Below are positions 20,931 through 34,630 of a DNA stretch of 64,000 nt, one piece after another (positions within the stretch are counted from its first letter, which is position 1; every line of letters begins with the position of its first letter). Position numbers and translations under genes: made by a program. The stretch lies in contig BRKX01000011.1 in the NCBI GenBank assembly GCA_026008535.1, positions 49,832,183 through 49,896,182 on the forward strand. The letters are read 5' to 3'. The notes below the pieces were generated by a model, which did no database searches, had not been told where the DNA came from, and saw only the letters and a program-made list of their open reading frames with translations. The DNA comes from Perilla frutescens (taxonomy: Eukaryota > Streptophyta > Magnoliopsida > Lamiales > Lamiaceae).

Positions 20931-21260
20931 ATGTTTCGCGCTATGCACTCGCTCCCGACACTAACGCATAGGCTCGTGCACTGCACATTATAATTTTTTT
21001 CAAATAAATATATGTTGTAAAATGAAATTAGTGAATCATAAACTTAAATTGAATTTTTTTTTTCCGACATCTTGCGCAGTGCACTCACCTAATGCTAACG
21101 CGTGGGTTCGTGCATTGCACTTTATGATTATTATTATTTTTGAAATAAATATATACCCTAAAATAAAATTGAATTAATTTAATTTTTTTATCTGATTTCT
21201 AATGCACTCACCCGGTGTTACTGTGCGGACTCGTGCACTGCACTCGATAAAAAAAAAATT
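20925..21260. repeat. Degenerate dispersed repeat, second block
   Basis: Three diverged copies of the unit also present at 13030-13450, each with CTCGTGCACTGCAC or CGTGCATTGCAC, ACTAACGC-T-GGCTCGTG and an AAATAAATATA--CTAAAAT arm. There is no coding signal. It looks like an old tandem or a recurrently inserted element. Confidence 0.55.
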
Positions 21261-22161
21261 TAAAAAAATATTATTTTATTTCAATTCATTTTAATTTCAT
21301 TAACACGGAAGATAATATTGATGCTCATTATATTACTTTATGAGAAGTTCCCAACCTTGAGAAGCAAGAACTACTGGCGATTTTTAAATATATTGATTCA
21401 TGTGTAACTTATTTTATGAGGCTCAAATCATTGGTGTACTAATATCACATATGCTCACCTTCAAATTTTTTTTTCCTACTCTTTTAGTTCCCTAATCTAA
21501 ATTATTACCAACCTACAATTGTAAAGACCGAAAATAAAAAAATAAAAGTCAAATAAAGAAAGAAAGCTTCCAGATTTTGTAAATGTCTGTCTTACAAAAG
21601 TAGTGTCTCTATTGATTATTGAATATTTATCATGTGAAAAATATGATTTTATTTGGCTTCTTCCCTCATAGTTTGGGATGATACGGACTTAATTATTTCA
21701 GTGATTTATTCTTGGTTTTATTGATTGATTTATAGTCATGAGATCCAAAAACTCAAAGTTTGTATTTGTTCTATTGTTTTCAATTGTTTAATATTTTATT
21801 TGGTCAACTATATTATAAACCATTCAGGTTTAATTATAATAGAGTTGATTGTATATGACAGATTATAATGTAATGAGACCAATTGTTAAACATAAAACAA
21901 AAGTATTTGATTAATTTTATCTACTTTGAGTACAAAATAAAATGATATCATGTTACAAATAGTATGTTTTTTTTTAATTGTAAGCGCAAGAAAAAAATTG
22001 TTTATTTTGTTTATAAATAATATTTTAAAATTGAAAACTACTCTCATAATATTTTTTAGTTTTTTTAATTCCCTTATTTGTTTGTCATAATAACTCATGA
22101 AATAGATTTTTTTTATTATTTTAATTAAGTTCGATGATTATCGTGCACGGGTGTAAAACTA
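21261..22161. other. AT-rich intergenic sequence
   Basis: I see no gene, RNA or transposon end here. The small ORF at 21886-22098 on the minus strand is low-complexity and not supported. Confidence 0.5.
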
Positions 22162-23434
22162 CACTATAAGAAAAATGTGATTTAGTGACGGATAATATTC
22201 CGTAATTAAAAGAACGACAGACTAACGACAGATTAATTTTTTTTAACGACGGATTATTCCGTCTCTAAGTTAACGACGGAAAAATCCGTCGTTACATGTT
22301 GTATTTTAAATTTTATTTTTTCACTTTAACGACTGACTAACGACGGATTTTTCCGTCTCTAAGTTAATGATGGAAAAATCCGTCGTTAAATAATATTTTT
22401 TATTTTTTTATTTTTTTAATATTAGCGACGGAATTATTCTGTAAATAAAATTAATTTTGATTTTTTTTTTATTTTTTTTGAATTTTTATATTTTCCAATT
22501 AAATACTTAATTATGAATTTGAAATTATTTTTATTAAATTTTTATTTTTTTATTTCTTTCAGTTTTATTTTTTTTAATATTTTTTATTTTTTTATTTTTT
22601 ATTACTAATTAATTGTGAATAATATTTTTTTGAAAAATTTATTAATTTTATTTTTTATTATTTATTATATAATTGTTTTCATTTTTATTATTTTATATTA
22701 TTTTTTTAATATTTTTTATTTTTTATTTATAATAACTAATAAATTCATTTTTTATAATTTTATAATTTAATATTTATATCACTTTAATTATATTTGTATA
22801 AATATTATTAATTATAAATATATAATATTTTAGAAAATAAATTAAAATAATCTAATATTAAATAATGATATAATATAATTATATTTTATAATATATATAT
22901 AATATTAAAATTTTTAAAAGATATTTAAATAAATGAATAATATATAATTATTTAATTTAGAAATAAAAATTAATAAAAATGGTTTTCGTGTGTATATATA
23001 TATATATATAAATATGTATAAAATTTCTATAATTTTACACAAACTTGTACTAGATCAAATGGATAGAAGCTCTTGTCCTAACTCAGAGGGTGGGGGGTTT
23101 GATTTCTCACAAGGCGCAGACTTTTAGTGATTTAAATTTGGCTTGGCTTGGCAGGCCCCTTCGCTCAGCTTAGGCCGGTTTTTTTTTACGACGGAAAGAT
23201 TCCGTCGCTAATCTATCGCTATTTTTTTTTCAAACGACAAAATTTGACCATGACTTAGCGACGGAAAAAAACATTCGCTAATTTCGTCGCTAACATTAAT
23301 CTGTCATTGATTCGGTCGTTAAACTAATTAACGACAAGATAGTTAACGACGGGCCCGGTTCGTCGTTAGATTATTTTAATGACGGATTTTTTTATATTTA
23401 GCGACGGATTTTAAAACGCGAATTTTTTGTAGTG
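22162..23434. mobile_element. Non-autonomous CACTA (En/Spm) element, copy 2
   Basis: Starts CACTATAAGAAAAATGTGA and ends CGCGAATTTTTTGTAGTG, with subterminal AACGACGGA/TCCGTCGTTA arrays at both ends (22185-22400 and 23180-23410). Flanking triplets are CTA and TTA, a 2-of-3 match to a decayed target duplication. It is the same family as 17442-18665 but more diverged. The core near 23040-23165 has a GC-richer segment comparable in position to the tRNA-like core of copy 1, sharing GGCGCAGAC/GCGCAGAT and GGCTTGGC/GGCTCGGC-type text. There is no transposase. Confidence 0.85.
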
Positions 23435-23588
23435 TTAATCTTTTTAAAAAGAAGGTTCATTAATTATATCGTAGCCTAAATGGCCTAATTGAGTATATTA
23501 GTCCATTCATAATTTGATACATGTTCTGATGCGAGCTGATTATTTATGTTGAATTAAGTATTTTTTTTAATAATATACGAATTTGTGT

Positions 23589-26088
23589 TGTAACATCCCA
23601 CTTTTACGTGATTTAAATTATTATTTAATTGCCTTAAATTTGAGTTTTAATTTATTTGGTAATACTCGATAAAATTAGATAGACTTGAGGGAATCCGACA
23701 TTGCGCCCCTAGATACGAACTAAGTTTGCTTAATTGGATCTTATTTATTATGTGTAAATTAATTGGTTTAGTTTGATTTTGTTTCACACAAATATATACA
23801 TATATAATCATAAATAAAATATTACTTATTCATTCACATAATAGATAAAAATATTATGTGCATAAGTATATATGTGTGTGTGTGTGTGGAATGGATTCGT
23901 TCTCATCTCATCTCAACCATACGTGTCATTATATAGAATTAGCAAGGTGATGTGGCTTGAGTTTAGATAAGCAAGTGATGACTCATGCTCTAATATAATT
24001 ATGGAATAAAAAATCTAATATATATATATATACACACACACATTGGAACTCTAAATGATATATATGTTATATAAATAAATATTATATATATAATATACCC
24101 ATACGAAAGGGTTGAGAGGATATGGCTAAATATATATATCTACACATTAGATATATTCATTGAATAATAATAATAATAACAACAGCAATAAAGACATTAA
24201 GATAAAGAAGAAAAATAATGATAAGGATTACAACTATAATAGGTTGACACACGTGTATTTTGAAGCTTTGAGGTGGATGATTGTATATGTGCACAAGTCT
24301 AACTAAATAGGAGTAGGGGAATTTTTATATTTTCAGATAGTTTGGTCAAATAAAGATTGATATCCCTTGCTAGCCGAATAAGAGGAGACATTGAGCATAA
24401 AAGAAAAATACATGGAGAAGGGGAAATGAGCTACGATCGGTGAAGGTAATATAACATTAGGTTATCTTTCTTTAATTATATGAATTGCTATAAGGAACAT
24501 ATAATATTACAATTAATTTGTGAATTGTTTAATTACAATGAATAAAGTTATTAATTTAACATAACGAAATCTCAATTGTTAGTTTTAGAATTAATGATGT
24601 TTGATAAAGATTAGTTGTAATTTTTTTAATTGATATGCATGATTAACCGATTTAATTATCATTTGACTGTGTTACTTAAAATTCTTATAGAATTGAATTA
24701 ATTAGTATCTCGAATATAGGAATAGTAAATCACTTATCTCAATTTTATATATTTTAATTTAAAAATTCATGGTGCGAATTAATAAGAAATATAATCGCTA
24801 GTTGCTAAGGAAGTTTCATTAGTGTACTCTATCATGATTTATTTAATCTACCAAGTAAAGCTTTGAAAAATATTTGAGGATTGAAATATATACATGAATA
24901 ATTCTGGTTATGTTATGTATTTTCTAAACTTAATTAATAATTAGGTTGGATTGAACTAATGATACTTAAATTATTGATAACATGAGTTTAAGTATATGGT
25001 TAGCTAAATAAATTTATAAACAAGGAACATTGTTTGATTCCATTTTTATTCTTACGGATTAATTTAGTAATCTATGTATTGAATGATGGTGTATTGTAAT
25101 TAAATACCCTTGAGCAAGCACACAATTTAGAATTTATTTAGTCATAAAATCTCTAAATTTCATATTTAATAGATTATAATTCGGCACAAATGATTTAATT
25201 GATATTATTAATCTTAATACTAGGTGCGGCGCAATTAGGATCCTCGTCCACTGTGTGATTCTCTACTCGATTTTACGTGCTCTCTATTATCAGGTGGGTG
25301 AAATTATTATATTTGAAATAAAAGTATATGTTATATGCTTTTTCAGACAGAAATGTTTTAAATCCAACTTGAATTATCGTGGATGGAATATGGATAGCGT
25401 TTTATACGCATCAGATTAGATTAGCATTTCGTACGCACAGAAGCGTTTTGTACGCACCAGAATATGTCCTATATATACTTCAAGATGTATTCTAGAATCA
25501 GAAGCAGAGTACCCTAAATCCATTATTTATGCAATTTATTTCAGTTGGAAAATAGAAAAAAAATGCTCATGATCCCCTACCACTGAGTACGTTTTAAGAG
25601 TACTCACCCCCATATTTATAATGTTTTCAAGTCAGTGAGCATGGAGCAGCGTGAAGGAAATGGGGTGGACATACATGGTTTTGATGTTTGAGTTAATTAT
25701 TTCAGTCTTTTGACCTTGTTGCCTTAAGATAGTTGTTTTGAACTTGATATTTTATATCGATTGCCTTTTGGATTAACTCAAACTAGTAATCGATTATTAT
25801 GATTTTATCTATGTCTCGAATATAAATTTTATATTATAAATTAATTATAAGTTTTCTCTTTGAAATGAACTATGATCTTTATTAAAAGCTATATTTGAAA
25901 TACATGTATTTCCGTACTAAATACATATTTTAAGAATTACATTATGAATTATTTTCCTACATAGAAATTCAAGAATAAATATTTTGAATGTTTAAAAAAA
26001 ATTATTATGCAAACTATTATTGTTAAACATTTTACGCTTTAAAGAATAGAAAGAGTAACATTTTAAATTATTTAATTTAGGGTGTTAC
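23589..26088 (+). mobile_element. Solo LTR of a Ty3/gypsy chromovirus-like (Tekay/Del-type) element, 2.5 kb
   Basis: Begins TGTAACATCCCAC and ends AGGGTGTTACA, giving an 8-bp terminal inverted repeat TGTAACAT/GTGTTACA in part. It is flanked by a perfect 5-bp duplication TGTGT (23584-23588 and 26089-26093). Length, ends and the internal ACTCACCCCCATATTTATAA stretch fit Tekay/Del LTRs. No internal region remains, so it formed by LTR-LTR recombination. The orientation is assigned from the TGTAACA start and is tentative. Confidence 0.85.
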
Positions 26089-26093
26089 ATGTG

Positions 26094-28043
26094 TTGGAAC
26101 GTCTAGTGGTCAAAATTTATCAAACGGTAAAATTTTGTTAATATTTGACAGTTTTGGTTATTGTAATTATATTTTTATTGATAAATTGTAATATAGAGTT
26201 GATTATGTATCATGAAAAATGCAAAATAAATAAATAAATAAAAATTTGTAAGTGTCTCAACAAAACAAAGTATGTCTTGTCTTTGAGTATCAATCAATAT
26301 TTTTTTTTGTCTACAAGATTTTAGTTAACATTTTTAATATATTTTTGTGAAATAAAATAAATATGGAACTAGTTTAAATCAACATAATTTGATAACAGTC
26401 TTCACAAATTTATAACCACATTTTTTAGTTAAATACGCTAACAACTTGATAAACTGAAGATTCATAGTATCATATTTCAAACTTTTTCAATTTTGAAGAT
26501 TTTCATTTCACATATATTTATTAGATCAAATAATATGTTATAAAATATTGTGCTAAATATATTTATGGTCTTTGCTATATGTTAATTATTTTTTAATTGG
26601 TTAAAGATCAATTTTATAAAACTAAAATACATTATTAAGACTATTACTATTACAAAAATATAAAAATGGTGCCTCTATAATTTTGAGGCTCTGTGCGACG
26701 CAACGCTCACACGGCCTCAAGGCGGCCACATAGATTCAAGCAAGGACGAAAATGTCGGAATCTTATTTTTATCAAAATAATATTGATGGGAATATTCTTT
26801 TTATTTATTTGCCAAATATTGGTAAAGAATATCAATATATGCTACCCTTTCAAGTACCACCAACATTCACATAAATAAAAAAATTATGACACATGACCAT
26901 TGTAGAACAATAAATTTATCTTATAATCCTCATACTCTTTATATTGATATTTTTTTGGAGGGGGGTAACACTATTATTATACTAAAATACAAAAAGAAAA
27001 TGCGATTATTTTTATTTATCGAAATTTAATGGATATATTCTAACAAAATATATATGGGTAATATTAACACAATCCTTGTTTTTCTCTTCATAATCCCAAT
27101 AATTTTATAATATATAAGTATTAATAAGATGGACTTTTTTTCCCTTAAATCATATCACTTAAAAACCTAACAAGCTCTTATAATTTTCGTTTTTGAAATA
27201 TAGGAAGGTATGCAGCCACTTATTGATAATATAACCAATTCTTGAAAATACTTTTCATTCTTGAAATTCAAATTCAAAATTTTTGTTGGGATTTCTCTAA
27301 CAAAATTATTCAATGCAATACTCAGATTAGTAATATTATCCAAAGTGAGCTCCCCTACTCTTCATATGTTGTTATCTTATTCCTACTTCAAAGATTGTAG
27401 GTTCTGGATAACTGGAGTAGACGGAATTGTCCCATTAGAATTGTTGCAAAGTTTATTATTGTTGTGATATTGGCAAAAGGACTATTTATTTTTCTTCTTC
27501 ATTGTGGAACCTGAATAGTAATACTTATTCTTCGACCCATTCAATTTCCTTAATTGGAAGGCCTTTTTTCATTGCCAAATGCTTATTTAAATAAAGTCGA
27601 ACCACCTAACAATTATAAAACATGAATGTGAGCAACAATGATGAAGAAATGGATACAGTTGGGGGTAAACGAATCTAACTATATATCTACTCAATATCAT
27701 TTGGAGACGAATTATTGCCAAAAACTTACTTGTTCTGGTAAATAAAAATCTAAAGGAGTATTAGTTTCAAGTATTTTGAAAAAAACTGAGTTGATTAACT
27801 CATCCAATAAATTGTGTTGATAAAAGTTATTTTTATTCATTTCTTCAATAATTCCCAGAGAAGCCGAAACCGTTTTTTGTTTCCTTTTATTCTTTTATTT
27901 TTATTATTATTTGAAGTATGGATGGTGGGGGACTATATAGATCGGGGATTATATTTGATTTTATTTAGCTTTTAAATAAGGAATGCTATAAGGATAAAAA
28001 TGTCTAATATAATACTATTTATATTTATTATATTTACATTACA
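26094..28043. other. AT-rich intergenic sequence
   Basis: No gene or element end is recognised. A small GC-richer patch at 26685-26755 (GCGACGCAACGCTCACACGG) is isolated. ORFs at 26693-26878 and 27261-27467 lack motifs and codon bias. Confidence 0.5.
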
Positions 28044-28165
28044 CTTCATCCGTTTCGAAATGTTTGTTGTTTTAAGTTTTTTTTTATCTAGAATTAACAA
28101 TTAATTTTGTGGACAAATATATCCATCCTTCATATATGCCATAAAATCTAATTCATCTATATTTT

Positions 28166-31100
28166 TGTAATACCCCGTAAAATAATTACTGCTTAATTGC
28201 AGTTAATTGTTGAAATTACTATTTAGTATAGTAATTTTCAGTCAGATTAGGGTCGAAAGTATCCGTTAAATCTCATGAAATTCAAGGTCAATTAATCCCC
28301 GTAGGTGGGTTAATTTTTCCAGTTAGGGTTTAATCCCCCTTTTTAGTTATGGAAAGACGGAATTGTAATTTCAGATAAATTCAATTCCTATTCTTTTAAA
28401 TTACGGTGTGTTATCTTGAATTAGATATTTCGATAATTTAGTTCAGAAATGGGAGAATCATATATTCTCCAGTCATTAGTCTAAATTCAGATAATTTAAT
28501 CAGAGTATTTTAAATAGAGAGAAATTAATTATTCTCTAGTTCTAATATTTTAAATATTGAGGTTATAAAATCGGTAAATTTTTATCTAATAATTTTAGAT
28601 AAATTATTGTTTTGAAGTGAGTGAATTATTTTAGCAATATTGGTTTAATTCGAAATTTTTCCGGAAACAAAAAAAATATCATGATAACCGAACAACCGGT
28701 ATTTTAAACCGGGTATTTTTCTTAGTCAACCCAAGGCATGGGAGGCCATGCCTCCCCACACCTCTCCCATGCCTTTCCCACGTCCCCTTTATCTCCAAGT
28801 CAACCAAAATACTAAGTTAATGTATTATATTACATAGAAAGAGAGAGCTAGAGTGTTCCATTTCTTCACCACCCTCATCATCTTCCATTCATTTTGTTTT
28901 TTTTTTTCAAAACTAGCAAGAGAGAAGGGGAGGAAACATCACCCAACTTCTTCTACTTCATCTCCATTCCATCTTTTCATCTCCATTTCACACAAATTAT
29001 CAAGAGAAAGAGAAAGATCAACTCTAGCACCACACCATCTTCTTCTTCCATCTTTTTAAGAGAAAGGGAGAGAGAGAGTGAGAGAGAAGCAAGAGGTTGC
29101 AACCATTGTTGAGGAGAACTCCATCTCGTTGCAATTGCTCTTCACCGTTTCATTTTCCGGCGTCGTCGTTGGAAGCTTCGTCCAGTCGTACCATCTCTTC
29201 CAAGTTTCTTCCAACATTTCCCCATTGTTGTCTTGAGAGGTATTTCGAAAACTATGGTTATGTAGTTATGTTTTCAAGTTTTTGGCATCAATATATATAT
29301 TTGGTTTGTGTTTTAAAGCATGTTAGATGAATATTGAGTTGATTAATGTATAGGCATGTTGGAGATGAGATTGATGTGTTAAAATGCATGATTTCAATAA
29401 TATAGAGAGGTTTGTGAAGTTTGGTGTCGAGTTTATGGTGTTGTGAAGTTGTGTATCGAGCTTTCATGGCGGTATATCTATTGTCGTTCTCGTAAGTTGT
29501 CGATCCAACGCACGCTGAGAGTGAGCGACCACTGGGATCGTCGTGTGGTTGTCTTTCGACGAGCGGTCGTTCGTGCGAGCATGCGCTGGGCCTGGAGTGT
29601 TGTCGAAGTGAGCGGTCGTTCGTGCGAGCGAACGCTAAGATTGAGGTTTTGTGAGTGAACCCAGCGCCGGCTGGTGGCCAGCGACCGTTGGGCTCAAAGG
29701 TGAGCGAACGCTGGGCCGGGAGAGTTGGCCAGCGACCAAGCGAACGGGCGCTGGATGCCAGCGAGCGCTGGTCGACTCCCGTGCAGTTTCACCACCCTCC
29801 GGTAAAACGAGCTTAACTCCCTCGTTAGACCTCGGATTGAGTCATCGTAAATTTTGCCGTAAACTAGAATTAAGTAGCTTTCCAATGGAATAGGTCTCAG
29901 TCTCTAATTCGTTCTGAGTAAATTATGAAAAATCATCAAAGTCAAGGCATGTGTTTTTCTTTCAGAAATTCATGACAGATTTGCCACCTTTCAGTAAATC
30001 GGGTATATCTGTTTCATTTGTTATCATCTTAAGACACTGTAAATTTTTAAAAATTCTAGACTTCCGTGGATTTCTAATGGTATATGGCTCAGTTCGTAAC
30101 TCTTCCTAAATCGATCGTGAAAAATCTTCAAAGTCCAGTCACGAGTTCGTTTTCAGAAATTCTGGCAGTTCTGCCACCTTCTAGTCAATCGGTCATAACA
30201 TTTTTCGTTAGTTATCATCTGGAGTCACCGTCAATTTTACCAGAAACTCGACTTTCGTGGCTTCCGAACGGTGTATGACTTGTCCCCTGCACCCTAGCGA
30301 GTCAAAACCAAAAATTTTACAAAGATAGACGTTATGAAGAATATTGTTTAATCTATGAGCTTAGTGTTGACCTTGTTTCTAGAATCGAATTGTGATGGAT
30401 GTTAAGGTATTTTTGATACCTTAAATGATGATGATGTGTGTTGTAAGATGTTTAAGAGCTAGGGTCAAGATTAACCCTTAAGTTAAGAAAAATTTAGAAC
30501 GGATACCAGACCCTAATAGGCCTTCAATTTCATGTTGAGTCCAAACAACGTATTTGGTTCAACGTACTCAGTTTTATGTTAACTCTATGAAGGCAAGCTG
30601 TCCAGTGCGAGATAAAGCGCGAGAAGGAGCATTTTGTTGCTGTATTAAAACATCGGTGAAAGGTGGGCTTTCTTTTCAATGGACTCTTAGTCCAAATAAT
30701 GATTTGAGTTTTTACTCACCCGCAGTTATTTATTTTGATGCAAATAAATTATTGTCATGCATAAAATGTTTTGTTTTGTATGATATCCTTATCTGTATTT
30801 AGTTAGCTCGCAAGGGGCTTTCTAACTCTTAAATCGATCGGGCCTCGTGCTAACTTAGCGTGTTAACCGAGGTTAGTGTACACTTGGATCGGTGATATTA
30901 GGAAGAGGGAAATGCTGAGCGGAGCTATTCCTGACTAAGACATCGACGATACTATATGTCCGTGGAAAAGGCTTTAGCGGAGCTATTCTTCGACATTTAG
31001 TTATGTTAAGCGTTCGAGGGAAAAGGCTGAGCGGAGCTATTCCCCGACGTTCGTGGAAAAGGCTGAGCAGAGCTATTCCTCGACTTTTAGTCAGATATGG

Positions 31101-31683
31101 ATGATCATACAACAGAAAAGAGCGCTCAAAGACAGAAAGTGATTTAGTAAAACATAGGGCCTTTTTAGATAAAACCCCTGTGTGTTTACTCAGATGCATG
31201 ACAAGAAAATGAGTGTTCAATTCAGTAAATATTTTTGGCAATGTGTTCACTAAGTACCCTTGTACTCAGCCCTACATGTTTGTTTTTAAATGTGCAGGTT
31301 GAGCTGGTGTGGAAGGGAGAAGTGCTGAGAGTGGAGTTCTTTTTAGTACAAGGCTCAGATGACCTTGTATTATTATTATTACTATTATGGTCTTTTTTTT
31401 GCTTTCGCAACTCAGTTATATCACAAGTCCAATATTTCAGCTTTTGTTCTGGACGAGTCCCATAACTCGATAATCATTTGAGTACTATTATTATTCAGTC
31501 ATTTGTGAGTACTTAAAATCAGTCTGGAATTAGAGTTCTCAGACCAGAATATCGATCCTGGAAGATAATAGTTCACTTCCTTATTTAATTATTTCCGGTT
31601 CGCGTCTTGATCCATCCTTCATTGGGGTCGAGTCGTGTTAGTCACACTTTGTATTAATCAGATATTAATTTGGGGTCGTGACA
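28166..31683 (+). mobile_element. Solo LTR, chromovirus-like, 3.5 kb, with perfect 5-bp duplication
   Basis: Begins TGTAATACCCCGTAAAAT and ends TTTGGGGTCGTGACA. It is flanked by ATTTT on both sides (28161-28165 and 31684-31688). The sequence includes a TATA-bearing CT-rich leader region (28800-29110), GC-rich AGCGAACGCTGG units (29515-29775), three roughly 165-bp repeats at about 29880-30290, and GGCTGAGCGGAGCTATTCC units at 30910-31085. All are reminiscent of large Tekay/Del-type LTRs. ORFs of 60-125 codons inside it have no recognised domain. No internal region is present. Confidence 0.83.
29515..31090. repeat. Tandem repeats within the 3.5-kb LTR
   Basis: Three layers are visible. Short GAGCG(A/G)(A/T)CGCTGG units occur at 29515-29775. 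Three blocks of about 165 bp span 29880-30290 (landmarks AATCTTCAAAGTC/AATCATCAAAGTC and TCAGAAATTC). Four units carrying AAAGGCTGAGCGGAGCTATT occur at 30910-31085. These expand the LTR well beyond the usual length. Confidence 0.65.
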
Positions 31684-31859
31684 ATTTTCCTAAAAAATAA
31701 CAACATTTTCTCCCCCCATATATTTTTCTCTCTCCATTTTGTTAAAATCAAGAAATCTTGTAAGATTTGAGAGGGTTAAAATTGAGAGAGAGGATGTCAA
31801 ATTATAAAAAACAACAAACATTTTGAAAATAACAAACATTTTAAAACGGAGGTAGTTTA

Positions 31860-34320
31860 AATTTTGGGGGTTATGATTTATGAATAGAAAATCGGGGTTT
31901 ATTTAGAATTTTACAATATACTATATTCATAATTTCATCAGTAGTCCACTATCTATAATTACTGATAGGAGCCCAAATGATGATAAGAAGAAGTCCAATA
32001 TTTCAAATTATTTGAATTATTTGTTGGACTCGGATCCTACCCAACATAATGCCCAACCCTTCTGCCTAAACATAAATTATAAACAAAGGTAGCGTTTTTC
32101 TTTTTGAAATCCCTGCTGTTTTATAAAATATAAATATGAATGTGATAAGATATTTTTTATCACTTTATTCTCTATACTTAAAAATCTAATATACCCTCCA
32201 CATGTTATATAACCCCAATCATATTTTATAAATAAAATTAAAAGAGGGAGAAGAGGTGAAAATAAATTATCACGACCACTTTTCTATATCTTAAATATCA
32301 TTACTATCGAGACAAATTCGATGTATATTTTCAAACCTTAGAAAATAATAAAAAGAAAGGAAGTTGTGTTAATAAAAAAAAGAATCAAACACATAAAAAG
32401 TGAAAAGTAAATGCAAGAAAGGGTGATAACTATTCCTTCATCTCACTATTTTTTTCAGTGTCGTGCAAGCGAATATAACGCGGAGTCATTGCTCATCGCT
32501 ATATAGTGTAGTCCTCCCTAATGAAAATTTCTGATTCCGCCACTAACGGGGATTACTCGGCGGGACAGGGTACTCATCGAGTATCCGTTATATATTGTTT
32601 ATTTTTAAAAATTGAAAAATCAAGTATGAAAATTTATATTTATTAAGTATATAATTTTAAACATATTATTTTTTTATTTTTAAAGATTGAAAAATCAAGT
32701 GTGAAAGTCTTAAACACATATTATAATTTAAAAATCTATATTTATTAAATATACAAGTATGAATTATATTATTGGGACGGGTTCGGGTTCGGTATTTATT
32801 CCCCGCCCTCAATCCGGGTATTAAAATTTATACCCACCCATGTCCCATACCCGAATTTTTATCCCCAAAATTATCCCATTAGAGGCGGGTACCCATAGGA
32901 ATCCAAACTTGTCAGTAGAATTGTTATCCCTAGATGCTTCCCACTATGAAAAATATCTTTGTCATATCATTGTCACATCAACATCTTCCTCCCCTACTTT
33001 CTCAAATTAACAATTCATGAGTCCGGATATCACTCTCTTATTTAGCGTCCATATTTTATTTATTTAACTTATAACATTTGTTTGAATGTATTATTCATAA
33101 TACTTAAATTAATATATTATATTTATAAAATACGAGACTATATATTTAATTATATAAGAGACAACTAAAAATTAAATTAAACAATAATTAATAGTGCATG
33201 TTGCGGAAATAAAAAGATATTTAATTAAAATAAAATAAAAGGGAAAAAAATGGATGAGTGGCAGTGGGGCTACAAATGGAGAGAGCAGAAATACTATCCC
33301 CTTCTCCTCATTCGCTCTACTTCGTCCACCAACAACACTCCCCACCTCTACCTCGACATCTCTCCCACTACGTTCCATCATTGTGAATGTTCTAATTTAA
33401 ATGTAATAAATTATAATTGGGATTAATAACTCATAATTGTAATATATATTGTTATGAAAATCAGTTTGAGTTTTGATGGATGTCAAAATACAATTGAAGT
33501 ATAGCTAAACTCTCTAGATAGTGTGTTGTAATAGCTTTGTATAGATTTAGTTTAGTTGAAATCGTTCTCAGTTAGAAGTGAACAGAATAGCTAATGAAGC
33601 AAGTCGAACTAATGATGATGAAGCAAGTTAGAAGGTGAGCAAGATATAAGCTCAATCCTTGAGGGAATAGTTGACAAGCTATCTATTTAACAAACAAGTT
33701 GAATGGATGAGAGATAGAGAGAGAAATCAATTACTTGTTAGTTATTAGACTGTTAGATATGAATATATGATTTATATTTCAATAGTATGCAAACCACACA
33801 AAAATAAAAATAACATTAAAAATCATGAATGATAGACAAAACCTATAATCAGGAATGTCAATTCAGTCTGAAATCGATAAGCAGACAAAAAACAAGGCAA
33901 GAAAACTATAAAACGAAAGAAATTTAGCCTAAATTAGGCCGATGCTGAATAACCTGACCACTTAACAGGGTTAACCCGAAATTAAGTGGTTGACCTGAAT
34001 GACTCGAATTTTTATTTTTATTTTTTAATTTTTTTATTAAATATCGAAAAAACTCATGTTTGATGCATAAGTATTGTTTTAAATAAATACTTTTTATTGG
34101 GATTGATTTATTCATATAGGGTTTATTATTGTATATTTATTTATTTACTTTTAGCGAATTATTTTATTTTAGGTTGATTATATCATAATTGTGATTTATT
34201 TTTTATTTTTAGTTTTTTAATTAAGGTTTTTTATATAATTGAATTTTTAAAATTTTCATTATTATATAGAAATGGAAAATAATATAATGAATTATATAAT
34301 TTTTATTATAATATGAAAAA
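31860..34320. other. AT-rich intergenic sequence with one possible MITE
   Basis: Mostly featureless. A segment at about 32535-32935 has GGGATTACTCGGCGGGACAG near one end and GCGGGTACCCATAGGAATCC near the other, with GGGTATGGGACATGGGTGGG between them on the minus strand. That is like small hAT-type elements, but I found no target duplication. A GC-richer patch at 33240-33380 is open on the minus strand without known motifs. Confidence 0.4.
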
Positions 34321-34619
34321 ATGGAAAATAAACTAAATTTGGAAAAAATCCATACCAGTTGCAACTTGCAACCTTTATTTGCTCTGTTTTTTTTTTATTA
34401 CCGAACTACCCTTTTCTTTTCTTTTTTTTTACGTGAAAAGAAGCGACTCTCCCACGCTCTGTCAGACGAGAGAAGAAAGAAAACACTTCTTTTTTTCCCT
34501 TTCTTTGTTTTTTTTCTCTCTCGCATATTTAGCGAATTCTCAGCCCTCCGCCGCTGCTGCCACCACCACCGCCAAACATTTACTAAGCCTCCACATCTGT
34601 TGTTTGCTGCTTGTCTTCC

Positions 34620-34630
34620 TATATAAAAGA
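34620..34630 (+). promoter_or_regulatory. TATA box upstream of the 34722 ORF
   Basis: TATATAAAAGA lies about 93 bases before the ATG at 34722. It is preceded by CT-rich and CCACCACCACC-rich sequence, so the layout fits a plant core promoter with a leader of about 65 nt. The leader runs AGATCTGATCC...AACAAACC to the ATG, and AACAAACC-ATG-AC is a good plant start context. Confidence 0.45.

Larger units (their letters stand above)
28044..31855. mobile_element. Stowaway-like MITE interrupted by a solo LTR
   Basis: Left end CTTCATCCGTTTCGAAATG and the inverse of the right end CTACCTCCGTTTTAAAATG form inverted repeats of the CTCCCTCCGT type. Both are followed by TTTGTTGTTTT-like text. The MITE proper is 28044-28165 plus 31689-31855, about 290 bp. 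TA flanks are not clear, so the superfamily is inferred from the ends. Confidence 0.6.

Noticed and set aside
30873..31250. 125-codon minus-strand ORF
   Set aside because: It is built from the tandem GAGCTATTCC repeat of the solo LTR; repeat units create the open frame.
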